64,000 nt of DNA. Origin: Ottelia alismoides. Lineage: Eukaryota; Streptophyta; Magnoliopsida; Alismatales; Hydrocharitaceae. A model generated the notes under the pieces. It was not told where the DNA came from, searched no databases, and worked only from the letters and a program-made list of their open reading frames with translations. The translations under genes were made by a program, and so were the position numbers. This document shows, piece after piece, positions 1 through 10,448 of this stretch (position 1 is the stretch's first letter; each line of letters starts with the position of its first letter). Where the stretch lies: the NCBI GenBank assembly GCA_037367405.1, contig JAZKJV010004148.1, positions 62,501 through 126,500 on the forward strand. The letters run 5' to 3'.

Positions 1-1022
1 GGAACAGAAGCATAAGTTTCACTACTTAGATATGAGTTTTTATGTGAAGAATTATGTTTTGCAAGGTTACTATGAATTATGGATCGGTTTTCAAGTTCTT
101 AATAAGTTCTAGTTGTCAGAATATATATGTTATGTCAAGAGTGTTTTATGTTCATGATTTAGTTGTTATGAACTTGAATTAGCAAAAGTATGGTTTATTA
201 GTGGCAAGGAATGAATTAGAATCAGAAGATAAGCACCACAGTAGCTCTTTATACAAATCATGAACTAGCCATTAGATATGGTGATGTCATTAGATATGAC
301 CCTGAAACCGCCATTAGATATGGCAAACCATTAGATATGGTATCAAGAGGACTTTGGGTCCGCATTCTGTATACATATAGGCTTTGGGCCGTATGCAGGG
401 TGTTTTTGGTCTTTGGGACCGTCTGCGCGTATGACTTAGCTTTGTTTCAGCGTTCATGAGTCAATAAATTAGCACATGGTGATTAGTACAAACAGCTTGA
501 TAGTGATCATTATGTTTCAGTTTATCTGCTTATGAAGTGATTTCAGCATTCAATAGCAAAACTAGCATGTTTTATATGTAATTTCAGTCATAAAGTCTCT
601 TTCAGGCTATTTCACAGTTTTTAGCATAAATTCTTATCACGATGCTCATATTTCAGATTTTAGTTATATGTAAAAAGCTTGAGATCCTTTCACTAGGTCT
701 AAGCTCATAAATGGGTTTAGACTCATCCCTTTATATTATAATTATGTACAGATCAGCAGAATCACGACTAGCAGGAGAAAGAACTGCTTTCACACTAGGA
801 GGAGGTGGCTTTTGCTTTTAGATTGTTTCTGTACTGTCTGTGTTATTTTGTAAGAAGTTGTAATAGATAGAAATTATGCAATACACTTTTTGGTGTTGTG
901 AACTTGAAATACAAAGATGTTATGTTTTTGAGATTGCCACATGTTTACTTGAGGAAAAAAAATATAGGAAGAAGAAAGATCTCTGTCGCGGCACGTCCCG
1001 GTTAGCGGGACGGGTCGTGACA
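1..1022 (+). repeat. 5' LTR of Tekay unit 1 (right part only)
   Basis: It matches the right-hand half of the LTRs that end at 8022 and 15116 and ends in the same GTCGTGACA just before the primer-binding site. The left half, with the promoter, lies outside the window. It contains four copies of CATTAGATATG between about 269 and 341, also present in the other two LTRs. By eye it is clearly more diverged from the two downstream LTRs than they are from each other. Confidence 0.92.
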
Positions 1023-1027
1023 ACTTG

Positions 1028-1040
1028 TGGTATCAGAGCA
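1028..1040 (+). other. Primer-binding site, initiator tRNA-Met
   Basis: TGGTATCAGAGCA lies 5 bases after the LTR end. It is the complement of the 3' end of plant initiator tRNA-Met and the standard primer site of chromoviruses and many copia elements. It fixes the left limit of the internal region. Confidence 0.93.
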
Positions 1041-1200
1041 ATGGTTTTAGGACCTTGAGCAAGAATTATATTAGGAGTTGACCTATAAGTTTTGGAAGAA
1101 AATTTAGTTATTGATATTATAGTTCGAGGATGTCTAGAATCATTATTGGAGGATTTTGTTGATGAAGGATCTAACTGAAGTTTTATTTTTATAGGAAACC

Positions 1201-2253
1201 ATGGCAGCAGAGCAGCCACCTGTGACCACACAAGGCCCTAGTCACGAGACTGATAACAACAACAACATGTATGACACATTGACTTTGATTGCTCAAACAC
1301 TAGGAGGCATGGCTGCCCACTCTGTTAAAAGACATGAATTTGAGCACCAGTTACCTTTTGAACACGTAAAGAAGCTGGGAGGAGAACCATTTGTAGGAGA
1401 CACTGATCCAAAGAAGGCCAGGGAATGGTTCAAGACTATGGAGAAAATATTTGCTCTTATGGACTGTACAGATGAACAAAAGTTGAAGTATACCATATTT
1501 CTTCTGAAGGATAGCGCTGATGATTGGTGGACCTCAGTGAAAATGAAATATCCAAACCCATCTCATATTACATGGGAGATATTTGAGAAAGAGTTCAATG
1601 AAAAATACTACCCAAGGGTTTATCAGGAGGAGAAACGTAGGGAATTTCTATTCCTTACTCAGGGGAGCATTATGTTTGATGAATATGAGAAGAAATTTAC
1701 CGAACTTTCAAAGTTTACTGCTTCTCTGGTAGCAACAGAAGAAGAAAGGTGTAGACGTTTAGAAGATGGGTTGCATATTGACTTAAAAGAAATGGTTTCG
1801 GCCACGGGATATACAGATTATGCAAAATTGGTGGAGGCTGCTCGTAGGGCTGAACGAGTAGTAATAGAAAGAAGAAAGTGCAATGATCAAGGAAAGAAAA
1901 GGTTTGCAGATAGACCCCTATGGAGAGGAACGATGAACAAAGAACCAAGAATAGCTGCAAATTCAAGGCAAGATAATAGGACAGCTCCTAAAGCACAATG
2001 GAATCAAGGGAATAGATATACAGTTGGGACTTCTGAAAATAGAACTCTTTCTTTTCCACAATGTACAAACTGTGGAAAGTTTCATCCAGGAACTTGCCGC
2101 AAGGGGACCACTGGGTGTTATCAATGTGGCGAGATAGGCCACATACGTCAGAATTGCCCTATACTGGTCCAAGGCCGTCGGGTTATGGGAAGACCGTCAC
2201 CAAATGAAAACCGTGATGTTGTTATACGTCGCCCTCCACCTGCAAGGGAATAA
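1201..2253 (+). CDS. gag: Gag (capsid and nucleocapsid) of Tekay unit 1, ended by a premature TAA
   Basis: The 350-residue product is the structural protein of the retrotransposon particle. The retrotransposon-gag domain spans about residues 70-185 (GEPFVGDTDPKKAREWFK, then the DSADDWW region and TWEIFEKEFNEKYYP). A basic linker follows, and then a CCHC zinc knuckle CYQCGEIGHIRQNC at residues 306-319, preceded by a second Cys/His-rich stretch (CTNCGKFHPGTC). The ATG at 1201 sits at the same place as the gag start of unit 2 and follows a 160-bp leader. The TAA at 2251-2253 is CAA in unit 2, and pol continues in the same frame, so the ancestral product was a single gag-pol polyprotein. Confidence 0.9.
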   Translation: MAAEQPPVTTQGPSHETDNNNNMYDTLTLIAQTLGGMAAHSVKRHEFEHQLPFEHVKKLGGEPFVGDTDPKKAREWFKTMEKIFALMDCTDEQKLKYTIFLLKDSADDWWTSVKMKYPNPSHITWEIFEKEFNEKYYPRVYQEEKRREFLFLTQGSIMFDEYEKKFTELSKFTASLVATEEERCRRLEDGLHIDLKEMVSATGYTDYAKLVEAARRAERVVIERRKCNDQGKKRFADRPLWRGTMNKEPRIAANSRQDNRTAPKAQWNQGNRYTVGTSENRTLSFPQCTNCGKFHPGTCRKGTTGCYQCGEIGHIRQNCPILVQGRRVMGRPSPNENRDVVIRRPPPARE

Positions 2254-2307
2254 AATAAAAGTAATACACAGAAGAGATCAAACCAGAGAGAGGGAAAAGC
2301 GTTTGCT

Positions 2308-5300
2308 ATGACCTTAGAGGAGGCCATATCTGCGGATGATGTTGTATCAGGTACCACTATTATTTTTGGTAAAAGTGCCAATACTCTTATTGATTCTAGT
2401 GCAAGTCATTCTTTTATTTCACAAAGATTCTCCATACATGCTGATAAAGTTACAAGTACTCTCAAGCATGCTTTAGCAATTTCTTTGCCTAAGGGAGAAC
2501 CAGAAATTATTAGGAATGTCCTTCGAAATTGTTTGGTAAAGATAGGAGAGAATTATATTGAAGTAGACCTGATTCCTATGGAGATAAGGGAATTTGATGC
2601 TATCCTAGGAATGAATTGCTTAAGTACATATCATGCTCTTCTAGACTGTCATCTGAAGCATGTCACTTTTAGAAAACCAGGTGATATTGAATTCACTTTC
2701 TATGGAGAAAGAAGGGTATATCCTACCCATGTCATTTCCTGTCTCTTAGCCCAAAAGTTGATAAGAAAGGGATATTCCTCTTATATTGCTTACGTGTTTA
2801 ATACTAAAGCAGAAGCAGCCAGTTTAGAAAATATCTCTGTGGTGAAGGAGTTTCCGGAAGTGTTTCCAAACGAACTACCAGGAATTCCTCCTGATAGGGA
2901 AATTGAATTTACTATTGACCTCATTCCGGGTACCAATCCAATTTCCTTAACTCCTTACAGAATGGCCCCAGCAGAACTTAAAGAACTCAAAACTCAATTA
3001 CAGGAGTTGACAGATAAGGGATTTATACAATCCAGTATATCTCCTTGGGGTGCTCCTGTTCTATTTGTCAAGAAGAAAGATGGGTCCATGAGACTTTGTA
3101 TAGATTACAGGAGACTAAACAGAGTGACTGTCCGCAATAACTATCCTCTGCCCAGAATAGATGACTTATTTGACCAATTACAAGGGGCCTCTATATTTTC
3201 TAAGATTGATTTGAGATCTGGCTATCATCAGTTAAAGATTAGAGGAGAAGATGTCCCTAAAACTGCATTTCGAACCCGATATGGGCATTATGAATTCTTA
3301 GTAATGCCTTTTGGTTTGACAAATGCCCCAGCTGCTTTTATGGATTTGATGAATAGGGTTTTCCGTCCATATCTGGACAAATTCGTGATAGTATTTATTG
3401 ATGATATTCTAGTATATTCTAAAACAGAGGAAGAACATAAAGAACATTTGAGAATTGTACTTCAAACCCTGAAGGAACACCGATTATATGCAAAGTTTGA
3501 TAAATGTGAGTTTTGGTTAAGGAATGTTGCATTTCTAGGCCATGTTATATCTAGAGAAGGAATAACAGTAGATCCATCAAAAATAGAAACAGTTCTTAGA
3601 TGGGAACGACCGATAAATGCATCAGAAATCCGAAGTTTCCTTGGATTAGCTGGGTATTATCGAAGATTTGTTGAAAACTTTTCTAGAATTGCCGCACCAT
3701 TGACAAGATTAACTAGGAAGAATGTGAAGTATAGTTGGGACGAAGAATGCGAGAAGAGTTTTAAGGAACTCAAGAATCGTCTCACCTCAACACCTATACT
3801 TAGCCTTCCAACAGGGAAAGGTAATTATGTAATCTATAGTGATGCCTCAAGACAAGGGCTGGGATGCGTCTTAATGCAGAATGATAAGGTGATTGCTTAT
3901 GCATCTAGACAGCTAAAACAACATGAGTTAAATTACCCAACTCATGACCTTGAGTTAGCTGCTATAGTATTTGCCTTAAAGATCTGGAGACACTATCTAT
4001 ATGGGGAAAGTTGTCGAATCTTTACGGATCACAAGAGTTTGAAATATATTTTTTCTCAGAAAGAGTTGAATTTAAGGCAAAGAAGATGGTTGGAACTAAT
4101 CAAAGATTATGATTGTTCCATAGAATATCATCCGGGGAAAGCCAATGTCGTAGCTGATGCTCTTAGTAGAAAGTCTAATGTTCAGCTATCTCACTTAAAA
4201 GGAGAATATTATCAGTTGAAAGAGTTGCGTGCAAAATTAACCATGAATAGCTCTGGAGCCTTATTAGCATCCTTACAAATGAGACCCATATTATATGATA
4301 AAATTAAGGAGGCACAAGTCCATGATTCTGAAATCATTAGAATGATTGAGAAGATTAAGGAAGGAGATGAAGCCGGGTATACAATAGATGGTCAAGGGGT
4401 CTTATTCTTCAAAAGAAGATTGTGTGTTCCAAGGAAATCTGATATAAAGACTGAGATTCTGGAAGAAGCACATAACTCTATATACACTATGCACCCAGGA
4501 AGTACTAAGATGTATAGAACACTTAAAAGCTACTATTGGTGGTCTGGTATGAAAAGAGAAATTGCAGAGTATGTTTCTAGATGTCCTATATGCCAACAAA
4601 CAAAACCGGAGCGTTTGAAACCTGCAGGGACTTTACAGCCACTTCCAATACCAGAATGGAAATGGGAACACATCACTATGGACTTCGTTACAGGATTTCC
4701 AAGGACCCGTCGAGGTCACGATGCAATATGGGTCATAGTGGATAGATTAACTAAGTCTGCACATTTCTTAGCCATTAACATGAAATACAGTCTAGACCAT
4801 TTGGGAAAGATCTTTGTTAATGAGATAGTTAGCCGTCATGGGGCTCCTGTGTCAATTGTGTCTGATAGAGATCCACGATTTACTTCTAAGTTATGGCCAA
4901 GCTTACATAAAGCCATGGGAACAAAATTAGCATTTAGTACTGCCTTTCATCCTCAAACAGATGGCCAATTAGAACGGACTATCCAGACTCTAGAAGACAT
5001 GCTTAGAGCTTGTGCACTGAGCTTTAAAGAAAGCTGGGATGAGCATCTCTCACTTATAGAGTTTGCATACAATAACAGCTACCATACTAGTATTGGGATG
5101 GCACCTTATGAAGCATTGTATGGAAGACCATGTAGAACACCTATCTGTTGGAGTGAGGTTGGAGAACGAAAATTGGTTCAACCTGAACTAATACAAAGCA
5201 CAATAGAAAAAGTTGAGGAAATCAAGAGATGCTTAAAGACAGCGCAAAGCAGACAGAAAAGTTATGCAGATAAGCGAAGGAGAGACTTAGAATTTCAAGT

Positions 5301-5721
5301 GGGAGACCACGTGTTTCTAAAAGTATCTCCATGGAAAGGCCTAATTAGATTTGGGAAGAAAGGGAAGCTAAGCCCTAGATACATTGGCCCTTACCAGATC
5401 ACAGAAAGAATCGGAAGTGTGGCCTACCGTCTTCGACTTCCATCTGAACTAGCAAAGATACATGATGTTTTTCATATCTCCACACTTCGGAAGTTTATTC
5501 CAGATCCAACCCATATGATACAACCTCAAGATATTCAATTGAAGGAAGATCTTTCATACGAGGAGGTTCCTGTGGAAATTCTAGATTATAAAGTACAAGA
5601 GCTTCGTACAAGGAAGATTCCTTTAGTTAAAGTTTTATGGAGGAGTCACACAATAGAAGAAGCCACATGGGAACGAGAGGAAGAAATGAGATCTCAATAT
5701 CCCCACTTATTTTCAAACTAG
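2308..5721 (+). CDS. pol: Pol polyprotein of Tekay unit 1: protease, RT, RNase H, integrase, chromodomain
   Basis: The 1137-residue frame carries every enzyme needed to copy and insert the element. The protease motif is at residues 29-31, but reads DSS rather than the expected DSG that unit 2 keeps. The reverse transcriptase has Asp301 in [11 protein letters not shown] and the FIDD box at 363-366. RNase H shows Asp512, Glu549 and Asp574 (FTDHKSL). Integrase has the HHCC zinc site (His722, His729, Cys759, Cys762) and a catalytic Asp792, Asp853, Glu889 with 35-residue spacing. A chromodomain fills about 1084-1135. The frame is the same as gag, so the ATG at 2308 is only the first Met after the TAA at 2251; the real polyprotein began at 1201. 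No frameshift is visible. Confidence 0.92.
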   Translation: MTLEEAISADDVVSGTTIIFGKSANTLIDSSASHSFISQRFSIHADKVTSTLKHALAISLPKGEPEIIRNVLRNCLVKIGENYIEVDLIPMEIREFDAILGMNCLSTYHALLDCHLKHVTFRKPGDIEFTFYGERRVYPTHVISCLLAQKLIRKGYSSYIAYVFNTKAEAASLENISVVKEFPEVFPNELPGIPPDREIEFTIDLIPGTNPISLTPYRMAPAELKELKTQLQELTDKGFIQSSISPWGAPVLFVKKKDGSMRLCIDYRRLNRVTVRNNYPLPRIDDLFDQLQGASIFSKIDLRSGYHQLKIRGEDVPKTAFRTRYGHYEFLVMPFGLTNAPAAFMDLMNRVFRPYLDKFVIVFIDDILVYSKTEEEHKEHLRIVLQTLKEHRLYAKFDKCEFWLRNVAFLGHVISREGITVDPSKIETVLRWERPINASEIRSFLGLAGYYRRFVENFSRIAAPLTRLTRKNVKYSWDEECEKSFKELKNRLTSTPILSLPTGKGNYVIYSDASRQGLGCVLMQNDKVIAYASRQLKQHELNYPTHDLELAAIVFALKIWRHYLYGESCRIFTDHKSLKYIFSQKELNLRQRRWLELIKDYDCSIEYHPGKANVVADALSRKSNVQLSHLKGEYYQLKELRAKLTMNSSGALLASLQMRPILYDKIKEAQVHDSEIIRMIEKIKEGDEAGYTIDGQGVLFFKRRLCVPRKSDIKTEILEEAHNSIYTMHPGSTKMYRTLKSYYWWSGMKREIAEYVSRCPICQQTKPERLKPAGTLQPLPIPEWKWEHITMDFVTGFPRTRRGHDAIWVIVDRLTKSAHFLAINMKYSLDHLGKIFVNEIVSRHGAPVSIVSDRDPRFTSKLWPSLHKAMGTKLAFSTAFHPQTDGQLERTIQTLEDMLRACALSFKESWDEHLSLIEFAYNNSYHTSIGMAPYEALYGRPCRTPICWSEVGERKLVQPELIQSTIEKVEEIKRCLKTAQSRQKSYADKRRRDLEFQVGDHVFLKVSPWKGLIRFGKKGKLSPRYIGPYQITERIGSVAYRLRLPSELAKIHDVFHISTLRKFIPDPTHMIQPQDIQLKEDLSYEEVPVEILDYKVQELRTRKIPLVKVLWRSHTIEEATWEREEEMRSQYPHLFSN

Positions 5722-5757
5722 CAAAGGTACTTAAATTTCGAGGACGAAATTTATTTC

Positions 5758-5771
5758 AAGTAGGGGAGAAT
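5758..5771 (+). other. Polypurine tract of Tekay unit 1
   Basis: AAGTAGGGGAGAAT directly precedes the TG that opens the LTR at 5772. It is the expected primer for plus-strand DNA synthesis. The same tract precedes the LTR at 12773. Confidence 0.85.
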
Positions 5772-6070
5772 TGTAATACGCATTTTGTACACTATGCTTT
5801 TGAATGTTATCAAGTGTTATTTCAGGGAAATATTGGATTTATAGTATTCACACTTTACGGACACTAGAGTCAATAGATTCGCCTTAATGCAATAATTTTA
5901 TTGAAACTTGTTGTGTTTATATCAGAGACCATCTTGTATAAAAATGGACTCCAAAAGGTTCTTTGAATTGTGTAGCACATCAAAACATAGTACCACATCT
6001 AGTAATCTGGATTTTTGGTAGTACTTATAAGTAGTAGAAGCCACTACTTGCAAAATGCCCATAATGTTAT

Positions 6071-6243
6071 AGATTTATGCTCATTAGGCATAATCACATC
6101 ATTAAGACTAATTAAGCATGATTAGTGCTAATTACCCGTCACTAGTGATAATTAAGTGTCATTAGCATTGATCACATCATTAAGACTAATTAAGCATGAT
6201 TAGTGCTAATTACCCGCCATTAGTGTTAATTAAGCGTCATTAG
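6071..6243 (+). repeat. Two-copy tandem repeat in the middle LTR
   Basis: Two near-identical copies of an AT-rich unit of roughly 80-95 bp (ATCACATCATTAAGACTAATT and following) lie side by side. The right-hand LTR has three copies in the same place, which accounts for its extra 93 bp. Confidence 0.85.
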
Positions 6244-6537
6244 CAAAATAGGACACATGGAGTAGAAATCATGGGACACGTGTCGTTTTATAGTCAGGAC
6301 AAGTGTCAAAACCTCAGTAGTGCCATGTGTCATTGTCCTGAGACTAACACATGTCATGGTGTAGTCTTTTGCTTGGGCAACAAGTAAACTCGTGGATAAG
6401 CCAAGCCTATTACTTAGGCAACAAGTTTCCTTATGATTATTCCATGTGCCATGCCATGTGTCTTCATACATGGATAAGGGACACATGAACCTCCCTTACA
6501 TGTTGACACATGTCACACATGTAAAGGGGGTGGAGGC

Positions 6538-6546
6538 CTATAAATA
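6538..6546 (+). promoter_or_regulatory. Probable LTR promoter TATA box
   Basis: CTATAAATA sits in a GC-richer stretch preceded by many CACATG motifs and followed by a C-rich segment (ATGACCCCCCC). It is conserved at 13644-13652 in the right LTR. Transcription would be expected to start about 25-35 bp downstream. This is inferred from the motif and its position. Confidence 0.6.
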
Positions 6547-8027
6547 CCATGACCCCCCCATAGTCCTCCCCACTTCATTCACGTCCATCACTCCACCTTA
6601 GAGCCGCAAGGCCGCCGAGCTTGCGGGAGGAGCATGAGAGGAGCACGGCGAAGCCCTGTCGGTGATCGAGAGCGTTTTTAAAAGCCGTAACGAAGTTCTG
6701 TCCGCATCGAGCCGTAGTACCTCAAATCTAGGACGACTATAGGGGGGATTTCACTAAAGAAGGTGATTCGGACTCAAGATAGATAGCTTTCAGGTGAGGG
6801 ATTCTCAAGCGCTATTTTAAAGCATTAGTCTTTCGCTTTTATTCATGTTTTATGATAACAAGTATGCAGTCGCGTTTTCTTGAGCTTTTACGCATAAATT
6901 ACAAGTACCGTATACCAGATATCAAGGCTTTTGAATGTATTTTCAAATATCATTTCAAGTGCTTTATGTTGATAGCATGTTTTCAAGCATAAAACTCGTT
7001 GTGGAATAGAAAGCATAAGTTTCACTACGTAGATTTGAGTTTTTATGTAAAGAATTTTGTTTTGTACGGTTACTATGAATTATGGATCAGTTTTCCAAGT
7101 TCTGAATGGTTTTAGTGATCAGAATATGCATGCTATGTCAAGATTGTCTTTTGTTATTGAATTAGTTGTTATGAGCATGAAATAGCAAGTTTACGGTTTA
7201 TTAGTGGCAAGAAAAGAATCAGAATCAGAAGATAAGCACCACAATAGCTCTTTTATATAAATCATGAACTAGCCATTAGATATGGTGATGTCATTAGATA
7301 TGACCCTGAAACCGCCATTAGATATGACAAACCATTAGATATGGTATCAAGAGGACTTTGGGTCCGCATTCTGTATACATATAGGCTTTAGGCCGTATGC
7401 AGGGTGTTTTTGGTCTTTGGGACCGTCTGCGCGTATGACTTAGTTTTGTTTCAGCGTTCATGAGTCAATAAATTAGCCACAGTGGTGATTAGTACAAACA
7501 GCTTGATAGTGATGTTTATGTTTCAGTTTATCTTCTTTTGAAGTGATTTCAGTTTTCAATTGCAAAACTAGCATGTTGTTATATGTAATTTCTTTCATAA
7601 AGTCTCTTTCAAGCTATTTCACAGTATTCAGCATAAATTCTTGTCATGATGCTCATATTTCAGTTTTTAGTTATATGTAAAAAGCTTGAGATCCTTTCAC
7701 TAGGTCTAAGCTCATAAATGGGTTTAGACTCATCCCTTTATATTATAATTATGTACAGATCAGCAGAATCACGACTAGCGGGGAAAGGACCGCAAATACA
7801 CTTGGAGGAGGTGTCTTTTGCTTTTCGTAGTTTGTGTACTGTCTGTGTTATTTTGTGAGAAGTTGTAATAGATAGAACTTATGTAATGCACTTCTTGGTG
7901 TTGTGAACTTGAAATACAAAGATGTTATGTTTTTGAGATTGCCACATGTTTACTTGAGGAAAAAAAAGAAGAAGAAAGATCTCTGTCGCGGCACGTTCCG
8001 GTTAGCAGGACGGGTCGTGACAACTTG

Positions 8028-8040
8028 TGGTATCAGAGCA
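8028..8040 (+). other. Primer-binding site, initiator tRNA-Met (unit 2)
   Basis: TGGTATCAGAGCA lies 5 bases after the end of the shared LTR, exactly as in unit 1. It shows that the middle LTR can act as a 5' LTR. Confidence 0.92.
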
Positions 8041-8199
8041 AAGGTTTTAGGACCTTGAGCAAGAATTATATTAGGAGTTGACCTATAAGTATTAGAAGAT
8101 AATTTAGTTATTGATATTATTGTCTTGAGGATATCTAGAATCGTTATTGGAGGATTTTGTTGATGAAGATCTAACAGAAGTTTTATTTTATAGGAAACC

Positions 8200-9372
8200 A
8201 TGGCAGCAGAGCAGCCACATGTGACAACACAAGGCCCTAGTCATGAGAATGATAACAATAACAACGTGTACGACACGTTGACTTTGATAGCCCAAACACT
8301 AGGAGGCATGGCTGCCCATTTAGTTAAAAGACATGAATTTGAGCACCAGTTACCTTTTGAACACGTAAAGAAGCTGGGAGGAGAACCATTTGTAGGAGAC
8401 ACTGATCCAAAGAAGGCCAGGGAATGGTTCAAGAATATGGAGAAAATATTTGCTCTTATGGACTGTATAGATGAACAAAAGTTAAAGTATACCATATTTC
8501 TTCTGAAGGATAGCGCTGATGATTGGTGGACATCGGTGAAAATGAAATATCCAAACCCATCTCACATTACATGGGAAATCTTTGAGAAAGAGTTCAATGA
8601 AAAATATTACCCAAGGGTTTATCAGGAGGAGAAACGTAAGGAATTTCTATTCCTTACTCAGGGGAGCAATATGTTTGATGAATATGAGAAGAAATTCACC
8701 GAACTTTCAAAGTTTACTGCTTCTCTAGTTGCAACAGAAGAAGAAAGGTGTAGATGCCTAGAAGATGGTATGCATATTGATTTAAAAGAAATGGTTTCGG
8801 CCACAGGATATACAGATTATGCAAAATTGGTGGAAGCAGCTCGTAGGGCTGAACGAGTGGTGATAGAAAGAAGAAAGTGCATTGATAACGGAAAGAAAAG
8901 GTTTGCAGATAGACCCCTGTGGAGAGGAACCATGAACAAAGAACCAAGAATAGCTGGGAATTCAAGGCAAGATAATAGATCAGCTCCTAGAGTACAAGGG
9001 AATAAAACAAATAGATATACAGTTGGGACTTCTGAAAACAGAACTCTTTCTTTTCCACAATGTACAAACTGTGGAAAGTTTCATCCGGGAACTTATCGCA
9101 AGGGGACCACTGGGTGTTATCAATGTGGCGAGATAGGCCACATACGTCAGAATTGTCCCACACTTGTCCAAGGTCGTCGGGTTATGGGAAGACCGGCAAG
9201 AAATCAAAATCGTGATGTTATAATACATCGTCCTGCACCTACAAGGGAACAAAATAAAAATAATACACAGAATAGATCAAAACCAGAGAGAGGGAAAAGC
9301 TTTTGCCATGATCTTAGAGGAGGCCATATCTGCAGACGATGTTGTATCAGGTACCACTATTATTTTTGGTAA
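8200..9372 (+). pseudogene. gag: Gag of Tekay unit 2, running into a frameshift
   Basis: The product matches unit 1 gag through the capsid domain and the zinc knuckle (CYQCGEIGHIRQNC). The preceding Cys-rich stretch has lost a cysteine, reading HPGTY where unit 1 has HPGTC. Unit 2 keeps CAA where unit 1 has the TAA stop. An extra A in the run at 9279-9282 then shifts the frame, so the last residues of this open frame are out-of-frame translation. The real gag-pol continues in the frame that holds the ATG at 9308. Confidence 0.88.
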
Positions 9373-9949
9373 AAGTGCACATACTCTTATTGATTCTGGT
9401 ACGAGTCATTCTTTTATTTCACAAAGATTCTCCATATATGCTGATAAAGTTACAAGTACTCTCAAGCATGCTTTAGCAATTTCTTTACCTAAGGGAGAAC
9501 CTGAAATTATTAGGAATGTCCTCCAAAATTGTTTGGTAAAGATAGGAGAGAATTATATTGAAGTAGACCTGATTCCTATGGAGATAAGGGAATTTGATGC
9601 TATCCTAGGAATGGATTGCTTAAGTACATATCATGCTCTTCTAGACTGTCATCTGAAGCATGTCACTTTTAGAAAACCAGGTGATGTTGATATCACTTTT
9701 TATGGAGAAAGAAGGGTATATCCTACACATGTCATTTCCTGTCTCTTAGCCCGAAAGTTGATAAGAAAGGGATATTCCTCTTATATTGCTTACGTGTTTA
9801 ATACTAAAGCAAAAGCAGCCAGTTTAGAAAATATCTCTGTGGTGAAGGAGTTTCCGGAAGGTTTCCAAATGAACTACCAGGAATTCCTCCTGATAGGGAA
9901 ATTGAATTTACTATTGACCTCATTCCGGGTACCAATCCAATTGCCTTAG
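9308..9949 (+). pseudogene. pol: Pol of Tekay unit 2, part 1: protease
   Basis: This segment matches the first part of unit 1 pol. It keeps the protease active site as LIDSG, followed by TSHSFIS, where unit 1 has DSS. A lost T near 9861 (GAAGGTTTCC against GAAGTGTTTCC in unit 1) shifts the frame, so the last 30 or so residues are out-of-frame. Confidence 0.88.
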
Positions 9950-9960
9950 CTCCTTACAGA

Positions 9961-10356
9961 ATGGGCCCAGCTGAACTTAAAGAACTCAAAACTCAATTAC
10001 AGGAGTTGACAGATAAGGGATTTATACAATCCAGTATATCTCCTTGGGGTGCTCCTGTTCTATTTGTCAAGAAGAAAGATGGGTCCATGAGACTGTGTAT
10101 AGATTACAGGAGACTAAACAGAGTGAATGTCCACAATAACTATCCTCTGCCCAGAATAGATGACTTATTTGACCAATTACAAGGGGCCTCTATATTTTCT
10201 AAGATTGATTTGAGATCTGGCTATCATCAGTTAAAGATTAGAGGAGAAGATGTCCCTAAAACTGCATTTCGAACCCGATATGGGCATTTTGAATTTCTAG
10301 TAATGCCTTTTTGGTTTGACAAATGCCCCAGCTGCTTTTATGGATTTGATGAATAG
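9961..10356 (+). pseudogene. pol: Pol of Tekay unit 2, part 2: start of reverse transcriptase
   Basis: The segment holds the N-terminal half of the reverse transcriptase, including CIDYRRLN and [14 protein letters not shown] run at 10308-10312, one base longer than in unit 1, breaks the frame inside the MPFGLTNAP region. A further extra A near 10421-10426 follows just after the IDD box. The first Met is not a biological start, since the domain continues from the previous frame. Confidence 0.88.
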
Positions 10357-10448
10357 GGTTTTCTGTCTATATCTGGACAAATTCGTGATTGTATTTATTG
10401 ATGATATTCTAGTATATTCTAAAAATAGAGGAAGAACATAGAGAACAT

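Larger units (their letters stand above)
1..8022 (+). mobile_element. Ty3/gypsy chromovirus (Tekay/Del-like), tandem unit 1
   Basis: This is an LTR retrotransposon with the order LTR (partial), tRNA-iMet primer site, gag, protease, reverse transcriptase, RNase H, integrase, chromodomain, polypurine tract, LTR. The chromodomain at the pol C-terminus places it among chromoviruses, and its length and sequence fit the Tekay/Del lineage. The 5' LTR is cut by the window start. The 3' LTR (5772-8022) is directly followed by a second primer site and a second gag-pol, so it is shared with unit 2. The coding region is close to complete, with one in-frame stop and one altered protease residue as the visible lesions. 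Confidence 0.93.
5772..8022 (+). repeat. Shared middle LTR (3' LTR of unit 1, 5' LTR of unit 2)
   Basis: This 2251-bp LTR begins TGTAATACGC after a polypurine tract and ends GTCGTGACA before a tRNA-iMet primer site, so it serves both units. It holds a CACATG-rich upstream region, a TATA box near 6538, a two-copy tandem repeat near 6071-6243 and the CATTAGATATG cluster near 7267-7345. No target-site duplication separates the two units, which argues against two independent insertions. Confidence 0.92.

Noticed and set aside
876..1231. Short frames at the LTR-leader boundary
   Set aside because: They overlap the LTR end and primer site and are repeated at the same place in the other unit without conservation as protein.
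4402..4599. Minus-strand frame inside pol, repeated at 11403-11600
   Set aside because: It is the antisense shadow of the integrase zinc-binding region.
6226..6486. Minus-strand 86-residue frame, repeated at 13335-13592
   Set aside because: It reads through the CACATG-rich LTR promoter region in antisense and has no domain.
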